Positions 1-3,731 of a stretch of 5,490 nucleotides of DNA are shown piece after piece (position 1 is the stretch's first letter; the number at the start of each line of letters is the position of its first letter). Source of the DNA: an uncultured Pseudomonadota bacterium (GTDB taxonomy: Bacteria; Pseudomonadota; Gammaproteobacteria; Burkholderiales; Thiobacillaceae); NCBI GenBank assembly GCA_903918705.1, contig CAIXFP010000685.1, forward strand, positions 1-5,490. Reading direction: 5' to 3'. The position numbers and the translations under genes were made by a program. Under the pieces are notes generated by a model, which ran no database searches, was not told the DNA's origin, and saw only the letters and a program-made list of their open reading frames with translations.

Positions 1-77
1 CGGAAGAGAAAGGCGCGACAGCCCTAGAGCACGGACCGCGGACGCGGCCCGTTTCGAAAGCGGCGGCGTCCTTGCCA

Positions 78-83
78 TAGAAT
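78..83 (+). promoter_or_regulatory. Possible -10 element for btuF
   Basis: The hexamer TAGAAT differs from the sigma-70 -10 consensus at one position and ends 29 bases before the btuF start codon. No convincing -35 box is present at 16-18 bp spacing; the nearest candidate, TTTCGA at 52-57, is 20 bp away. btuF has no same-strand gene upstream in the window, so a promoter in 1-112 is plausible. The rest of 1-112 shows no gene and no cobalamin riboswitch core. It holds an 8-bp palindrome, TTTCGAAA (52-59), of unknown meaning. Confidence 0.3.
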
Positions 84-112
84 CCCGCCCCTTTTCACGT
101 AACGACATTTTC

Positions 113-997
113 ATGGCCCGCCTGCGCATCGCGTTGTTCCTGCTGTGCCTTGCCCCCTGTGCACGGGCCGACGTGGCGGCGCGCGATGCCGAGGGCGCCA
201 TCATCCGGCTGGCGGCGCCGGCGCGGCGCATCGTCAGCCTGGTGCCCCACGCCACGGAAAACCTGTATGCCGCGGGCGCCGGCGATCGCGTGGTGGGCGC
301 GGTGGACTTCAGCGACTACCCGGCGGCGGCGGCGCGACTGCCGCGCGTGGGCGGCTATGACCGCCTCGACCTGGAAGCGCTCCTGGCACTGAAGCCGGAC
401 CTGGTGGTGGCCTGGCGCAGCGGCACCCCCCCCGCCCCGCTGGCCAGGATTCGAGCCCTGGGCATTCCGGTCTACCTGAGCGAGCCGGATCAACTAGCCG
501 ACATTCCCGCCGACATCGAGAACCTGGGTCGCCTCGCCGGCAGCGAGGCGACGGCCCGGGCGGCGGCGCGCCGCTTTCGCGCGCGCCAGGCCGACTTGCG
601 CCGGCGTTATGGGACGCGGCCTCCGGTCACGCTGTTCTACCAGGTCTGGCCGCGACCCCTGATGACCGTGGGGGGCGGCCAGATCCTCAACGAAGTGCTG
701 CAACTATGCGGCGGCGCCAATCTGTTCGCCCGGCTTCCCGGCCTGGCGCCCACGGTCAGCGTGGAGGCGGTGCTGGCCAGCGACCCGGAAGCCATCATCG
801 CCAGCGGCATGGATTCCGGCGCCCCGGCCGGCCTGGACAGCTGGCGTGGCTGGAAGCAGCTGCTGGCAGTGGCGCGCGGCAACCTGTTTACCGTCCCCGC
901 CGACCTGGTGCAGCGGGCGACGCCGCGCCTGCTGGACGGCGCCGAACAGGTCTGCCGGGAACTGGAAACCGCCAGGGGAAGACGCCCGCGAAACTAG
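113..997 (+). CDS. btuF: Periplasmic cobalamin-binding protein BtuF
   Basis: This 294-residue protein is the soluble substrate-binding partner of the BtuCD importer: it captures cobalamin in the periplasm and delivers it to BtuC. Residues 1-19 form a Sec signal peptide: Arg-3 and Arg-5, a hydrophobic core (IALFLLCL), and a likely cut after ARA-19. The two-lobed, helix-linked binding fold is recognised from RIVSLVPHATENLYAAG (about 39-55), the SDYP motif (67-70), LDLEALLALKPDLVVAW (85-101), VCGG-type LCGGANLF (198-205) and VSVEAVLASDPEAII (215-229). Glu-88 and Glu-218 align with the two lobe glutamates that in E. coli BtuF salt-bridge to BtuC arginines. Cys-199 and Cys-281 match the E. coli disulfide pair. 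It starts at ATG 113, just ahead of the signal peptide; the Shine-Dalgarno sequence is poor. The gene is convergent with btuCD rather than part of their operon. The family also includes iron-siderophore binders, but the alignment by eye to BtuF and the neighbours favour cobalamin. Confidence 0.93.
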   Translation: MARLRIALFLLCLAPCARADVAARDAEGAIIRLAAPARRIVSLVPHATENLYAAGAGDRVVGAVDFSDYPAAAARLPRVGGYDRLDLEALLALKPDLVVAWRSGTPPAPLARIRALGIPVYLSEPDQLADIPADIENLGRLAGSEATARAAARRFRARQADLRRRYGTRPPVTLFYQVWPRPLMTVGGGQILNEVLQLCGGANLFARLPGLAPTVSVEAVLASDPEAIIASGMDSGAPAGLDSWRGWKQLLAVARGNLFTVPADLVQRATPRLLDGAEQVCRELETARGRRPRN

Positions 998-998
998 C

Positions 999-1070
999 GG
1001 CCTCCGCTGGCACAGGCCAAAGATCATGGCGCGGGACGCCGCCCAGGGTGATGAAACACAGTAGGAGGCC
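999..1070. other. Nested inverted repeats, possible structured RNA or terminator
   Basis: GGCCTCC (999-1005) pairs perfectly with GGAGGCC (1064-1070). Inside it, after a small 1 x 2 internal loop, CTG (1007-1009) pairs with CAG (1059-1061). A central hairpin stacks ATCA (1023-1026) on TGAT (1049-1052) and GGCG (1028-1031) on CGCC (1037-1040, or alternatively 1040-1043). The pairing pattern is symmetric, so either strand could fold. I do not recognise a known riboswitch or RNA family. Some inverted repeats are expected by chance in DNA this GC-rich. Confidence 0.35.
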
Positions 1071-1077
1071 CGCCCCG

Positions 1078-1093
1078 AGCCGAACCCACGGCT
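1078..1093. other. Small hairpin in convergent gap
   Basis: AGCCG (1078-1082) and CGGCT (1089-1093) form a perfect 5-bp stem with a 6-base loop, AACCCA. On the plus strand the first T-run (TTTT, 1109-1112) lies 15 bases after the stem, too far for a standard intrinsic terminator. On the minus strand no T-run follows. It could still slow polymerase at the end of btuF, but that is weak inference. Confidence 0.3.
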
Positions 1094-1147
1094 GGTCCCA
1101 TGGTTACGTTTTCGCGGCAAGACGCCCTTCCCACAGATCGTTTCACG

Positions 1148-1936
1148 CTAATCGGCCCGTTCCACTTCCGGCACGAACCAGAACTGCTCGCCATCCCGCA
1201 ACATCCTTACCGGGTGGCCGTAAAGCCGGGTCAGGGTGGCGGCGTCGAGCAGGGTGGCGGCGCCGCCGATCTGGTGGCGGCCCGCGCCGTGGAGCAGCAG
1301 CACCTGATCGCAATAGCGTCGCGCCAGGTTGACGTCGTGCAACACCATGACCAGGGCGGCGCCGTCGTTACGGGCGCGGCGGCGCATCAGGTCGAGCATG
1401 GCGATCTGGTGGTTGAGATCGAGATGGGCCAATGGCTCGTCCAGCAGGTACAGGCTGGGCGCCTGCGCCAGCAGGGTGGCCAGGGCCACGCGCTGGCGTT
1501 CGCCGCCGGACAGGGTATGCAGCGAACGCGCCGCCAGATCGGCCAGGCCCACGTCCACCAGGGCGGCCCGCGCCAGGGCGACGTCCGTGGCGCTTTCCCA
1601 GGCCCAGCGCTCCAGGTAGGGATGCCGGCCCAGCAGCACGCTTTCCAGCACGCCGGTGGCGAAGGCATCGCCCTGCTGCTGCGGCAGCAGGCCGCGCAAC
1701 CGGGCGGCGGCGCGAAAGCCCAGATCGGCATAAGCGCGGCCGCCCAATTCCAGCGTGCCGCCTTCCGGCGGTCGCAGGCCGGCCAGGGTGTGCAGCAGGG
1801 TGGTCTTGCCGACGCCATTGCGGCCCAGGATGGCCAGGCTTTCCCCCGCGCCCAGGGTCAGGTCCAGGCCGCGTACCAGCGACTGGCCGGCGATGCCGGC
1901 GGCCAGTCCTCGGGTGGCGAGCAGCGGCGGGTTCAT
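1148..1936 (-). CDS. btuD: Cobalamin ABC importer ATPase BtuD
   Basis: This 262-residue cytoplasmic ATP-binding subunit would power BtuC-mediated cobalamin import across the inner membrane. All ABC motifs are intact and in order: Walker A GRNGVGKTT (38-46), Q-loop glutamines at 86-88, signature LSGGERQ (142-148), Walker B LYLLDEP (162-168) with catalytic Glu-167, D-loop HLD (171-173) and switch His-200 in LHDVNLA. The length is normal for the FecE/BtuD/FhuC subfamily. ATG at 1934-1936 overlaps the TGA stop of btuC in an ATGA junction, so translation is probably coupled and the two are made in a fixed ratio. It is the last gene of the minus-strand cluster. Sequence alone cannot separate BtuD from iron-siderophore ATPases; the assignment to cobalamin rests on btuC, btuF and cobO beside it. 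Confidence 0.9.
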   Translation of the reverse strand: MNPPLLATRGLAAGIAGQSLVRGLDLTLGAGESLAILGRNGVGKTTLLHTLAGLRPPEGGTLELGGRAYADLGFRAAARLRGLLPQQQGDAFATGVLESVLLGRHPYLERWAWESATDVALARAALVDVGLADLAARSLHTLSGGERQRVALATLLAQAPSLYLLDEPLAHLDLNHQIAMLDLMRRRARNDGAALVMVLHDVNLARRYCDQVLLLHGAGRHQIGGAATLLDAATLTRLYGHPVRMLRDGEQFWFVPEVERAD

Positions 1937-2925
1937 GCCGATTCCCGGGCTGGCGCCCGCGCCAGCAGCGCCAGGAACACCGGCACGCCGATCAGGGCTG
2001 TGAGCACCCCCACCGGCAACTGCTGCGGCGCGATGACACTACGCGCCAGGGTGTCCGCCAGGGTGAGCAGGACGCCGCCGGCCAGGCTGGCGGCCGGCAG
2101 CAACAGACGTTGGTCGTTGCCCACAGCGAGGCGCGCCAGGTGCGGCACCACCAGGCCCACGAAGCCGACGCTGCCGACGCTGGTGACGGCGGTGGCGGTG
2201 AGCAGCGAGGCCAGGAAATACAGAAGCAGGCGCAAATGCGCCACGTCGGCGCCCAAAGTAGCGGCCAGCAGCGGCCCGCGGCTGAGCAGGTTGAGGTCGC
2301 GCGCGAAGTACAGCGCCACGGCCAGCCCCAGGGCCAGCACCAGCAGGCTGGGCAGCGGCGCCCCGGCCTGAGCGGCGTCGCCCATCAGCCAGAACAGCAT
2401 GCCGCGCAATTGCTGCTCCGGCGCCACGGACAGCATCAGGGCCACCGCCGCGCCACAACCGGAGGCGACGATGACGCCGGTGAGCAGCAAGCGGGTCTGA
2501 GTCGAGGAACCGTCGCCCCGCGCCATGCCGAACACCAGACCCATGGCGGCCAGCGCCCCGGCGAAGGCGGCGGCCTGAAGGGCGATGGCGCTGGCCATGC
2601 CGAGCAGCATGGCGGCCAGGGTGGCCACCGCAGCACCCCCGGAAATACCCAGCACGTAGGGGTCCGCCAGGGGGTTGCGCAACAACACCTGCATCAGGGC
2701 GCCGGCCAGGGCCAGCAGGCCGCCGCAGGAAAAGGCCGCCAGGGCGCGGGGCCAGCGCAGTTGCCGCACCACCTCCAGAGCCAGGACGTCGCCCCGGCCG
2801 AACAGGGCGGCCCACACCTGGGCCGGCGCAAGCTGGATGCTGCCGCTGGTGAGCGCCAGGAACAGGCTCGCCAGCGCCGCCAGGGCGAGCAGGGCAAGGA
2901 TCAGGAGGGCACGGGTGCGGTTCAA
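1933..2925 (-). CDS. btuC: Cobalamin ABC importer permease BtuC (FecCD family)
   Basis: This 330-residue, very hydrophobic inner-membrane protein forms the translocation pathway as a homodimer with BtuD and receives cobalamin from BtuF. Family hallmarks are visible: RWPRALAAFSCGGLLALAGA (57-76), QVLLRNPLADPYVLGISGGA (79-98), FVGLVVPHLARLAVGNDQR (255-273) including the GFVGL-VPH region that leads into the ATPase-contacting segment, and a C-terminal LPVGVLTALIGVPVFLALL (303-321). The length and density of hydrophobic segments fit the usual ten-helix FecCD topology. Arg-57 or Arg-60 is a candidate for the BtuF-docking arginine near position 56 of the E. coli protein. The start codon is TTG (2923-2925), preceded by GAGGG at a 7-base spacing; no in-frame ATG lies closer to the expected N-terminus. 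It overlaps btuD by 4 bp and is separated from cobO by a 198-bp repeat-bearing spacer. Confidence 0.92.
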   Translation of the reverse strand: MNRTRALLILALLALAALASLFLALTSGSIQLAPAQVWAALFGRGDVLALEVVRQLRWPRALAAFSCGGLLALAGALMQVLLRNPLADPYVLGISGGAAVATLAAMLLGMASAIALQAAAFAGALAAMGLVFGMARGDGSSTQTRLLLTGVIVASGCGAAVALMLSVAPEQQLRGMLFWLMGDAAQAGAPLPSLLVLALGLAVALYFARDLNLLSRGPLLAATLGADVAHLRLLLYFLASLLTATAVTSVGSVGFVGLVVPHLARLAVGNDQRLLLPAASLAGGVLLTLADTLARSVIAPQQLPVGVLTALIGVPVFLALLARAPARESA

Positions 2926-2932
2926 ACCGTCA

Positions 2933-2937
2933 CCCTC
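2933..2937 (-). promoter_or_regulatory. Ribosome binding site deciding the btuC TTG start
   Basis: Read on the minus strand, GAGGG is followed by seven bases and then TTG AAC CGC ACC, the start of btuC. This placement supports the TTG at 2923-2925 as the true start. Confidence 0.6.
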
Positions 2938-2946
2938 TTGGCAAGG

Positions 2947-3038
2947 GCTCGACTCGCGTTAAGTGGTGATGCGCTGGTCCCCCCCTTTGCAAAAGGGGGG
3001 TTAGGGGGGATTTGTTCACCACCCAGCTTGCTCGACTC
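2947..3038. repeat. Short repeats flanking hairpin repeat copy 1
   Basis: The 9-base direct repeat GCTCGACTC occurs at 2947-2955 and again at 3030-3038. Just inside it, GTGGTGA (2963-2969) is inverted as TCACCAC (3016-3022). Together they bracket hairpin repeat copy 1 within a 74-bp segment (2956-3029). This looks like a target duplication around a very small palindromic element, but the inverted ends are sub-terminal and short, so chance or a rearrangement of older repeats is possible. Confidence 0.35.
2979..3014 (+). repeat. G/C-run hairpin repeat, copy 1 (PPFAKGG type)
   Basis: A run of seven C, then TTTGC, AAAA and six G (2979-3000) forms a strong hairpin, followed by TTAGGGGGGATTTG. Translated, it gives the familiar PPFAKGGLGGI string found wherever this dispersed intergenic repeat is misread as protein. 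Such repeats are scattered through many bacterial genomes, often as inverted pairs in spacers. No transposase is encoded here. Confidence 0.85.
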
Positions 3039-3045
3039 TTGGAGA

Positions 3046-3077
3046 ACCCCCCCCCGCCCCCCTTTGATAAAGGGGGG
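3046..3077 (-). repeat. G/C-run hairpin repeat, copy 2 (inverted)
   Basis: Read on the minus strand, six C, TTT, ATC, AAA and six G (3077 back to 3057) make a perfect 9-bp stem with a 3-base loop, followed by C, nine G and TTCTCC. This is the same repeat family as copy 1 in opposite orientation, with the spacer after the stem changed from TTA to C. The nine-base C run at 3047-3055 (plus strand) is a likely replication-slippage or sequencing-error site. Confidence 0.85.
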
Positions 3078-3123
3078 CGTCTCCTGCGTGGCTGCGCCTG
3101 CCGGGGATGTGCCCTGCCGCAAA

Positions 3124-3720
3124 TCACAGGTCCACCCCCGCCTGGGCCTTCACCCCGGCACGGTAAGCGTGTTTCTCGTCGGCGATCTCGCTCACCGTAT
3201 CGGCGGCATCCCGCAAGGCCCGGGACGCGGCGCGGCCGGTGACCACCACATGCTGCATGGGCGGGCGCGCGGCCAGGTCGGCCAGCACTTGCGCCTCATC
3301 CAGCCAGCCGTAGTTGAGCAGATAGGTGAGTTCGTCCAGCACCACCAGTTGCATGCCGGGGTCGCCCAGCAACCGCCGCGCCACTTCCCAGCCGCGTTGC
3401 GCCGTGGCGATGTCCCGCTCCAGATTCTGGGTGTCCCAGGTGAAACCTTCCCCCAGGACGTGCCATGCCACGCCGGGCTGTTTACTGAAAAACGCCTCCT
3501 CGCCGGTATCGGTGCGCGCCTTGATGAACTGGGCCACCCCCACCCTCATGCCGTGGCCCAGGGCGCGGGCCACCATGCCGAAGGCGGAGGAGGACTTGCC
3601 CTTGCCGTTGCCGGTGAGCACCAGGAGCACGCCCTTCTCCTGGTCCGCCCTGGCAATGGCGGCGTCTATCACCGCCTTCTTCTTCGCCATGCGGGCGGCA
3701 TGGGCGGCTGCGTCGGTCAT
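3124..3720 (-). CDS. cobO: Cob(I)alamin / cob(I)yrinic acid a,c-diamide adenosyltransferase CobO (BtuR/CobA type)
   Basis: This 198-residue cytoplasmic enzyme transfers the 5'-deoxyadenosyl group of ATP to the cobalt of reduced corrinoids, giving the adenosyl form used by B12-dependent enzymes. The family-specific P-loop TGNGKGKSSS is at 36-45, followed by AFGMVARALGHG (46-57), VAQFIKA (62-68), GFTWDTQN (92-99), the Walker B-like VVLDELTYLLNYG (126-138), VVVTGR (158-163), ADTVSEI (173-179) and C-terminal HAYRAGVKAQAGVDL (184-198). All align by eye with E. coli BtuR (196 residues). I chose ATG 3718-3720 because the protein then matches the family's N-terminus (MTD versus MSD). ATG 3730-3732, four codons upstream and overlapping the btuB stop as TGATG, is the alternative. 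It follows the receptor gene by 11 bp, so the two are surely co-transcribed. Beside uptake genes its likely role is salvage of imported cobalamin. Confidence 0.95.
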   Translation of the reverse strand: MTDAAAHAARMAKKKAVIDAAIARADQEKGVLLVLTGNGKGKSSSAFGMVARALGHGMRVGVAQFIKARTDTGEEAFFSKQPGVAWHVLGEGFTWDTQNLERDIATAQRGWEVARRLLGDPGMQLVVLDELTYLLNYGWLDEAQVLADLAARPPMQHVVVTGRAASRALRDAADTVSEIADEKHAYRAGVKAQAGVDL

Positions 3721-3724
3721 GGGA

Positions 3725-3730
3725 TCCCCC
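3725..3730 (-). promoter_or_regulatory. Purine-rich stretch ahead of cobO ATG 3720
   Basis: On the minus strand GGGGGA is followed by four bases (TCCC) and ATG. The spacing is short and the match to the anti-Shine-Dalgarno is imperfect. The btuB stop immediately upstream (TGATG) would also allow translational coupling from either candidate cobO start. Confidence 0.35.
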
Positions 3731-3731
3731 A

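Larger units (their letters stand above)
998..1147. other. Convergent intergenic gap, btuF/btuD
   Basis: These 150 bases separate the 3' ends of btuF and btuD. I see no credible gene on either strand and no hairpin followed directly by a T-run, so no classical intrinsic terminator for either gene. The gap carries several inverted repeats: a nested set at 999-1070 and a small hairpin at 1078-1093 (both listed separately). In addition, CGCGAAA at 987-993 (the end of btuF) is complementary to TTTCGCG at 1110-1116 and could enclose both. The function is unknown; roles in bidirectional termination, as an mRNA end stabiliser or as a small RNA are all inferences. Confidence 0.6.
2926..3123. other. 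Repeat-bearing spacer between cobO and btuC
   Basis: This 198-bp spacer lies inside the minus-strand gene series. It contains the btuC ribosome binding site (2933-2937), two G/C-run hairpin repeats in opposite orientation (2979-3014 and 3046-3077), and short inverted and direct repeats around the first one. Small open frames across it translate the repeats into PPFxKGG-type peptides and are not credible genes. No clear promoter for btuCD is visible, and neither hairpin is followed by a T-run on the minus strand. Whether transcription reads through from cobO into btuC is open. Confidence 0.75.

Noticed and set aside
1..112. Possible cobalamin riboswitch upstream of btuF
   Set aside because: The segment is too short for the roughly 200-nt element and lacks the conserved GCCACTG core. 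The CGGAAGA at the left edge is not enough to call a riboswitch tail.
704..1120. A 138-codon minus-strand frame covering the convergent gap and the end of btuF
   Set aside because: Most of it is antisense to btuF, with no motif or ribosome binding site. The part in the gap is better described as inverted repeats.
1100..2371. A 423-codon plus-strand open frame
   Set aside because: It is antisense to btuD and btuC, has Gln/Gly/Ala-rich low-complexity content, and has no domain.
2979..3077. CRISPR array or intrinsic terminator
   Set aside because: There are only two copies, in opposite orientation and without regular spacers, so it is not CRISPR. No T-run follows either hairpin on the minus strand, so a standard intrinsic terminator is not supported.
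2922..3127. Small open frames in the cobO-btuC spacer (about 65-76 codons)
   Set aside because: They are translations of the G/C-run repeats (PPFxKGG strings) on both strands. The repeat itself, not a protein, explains the open frames.
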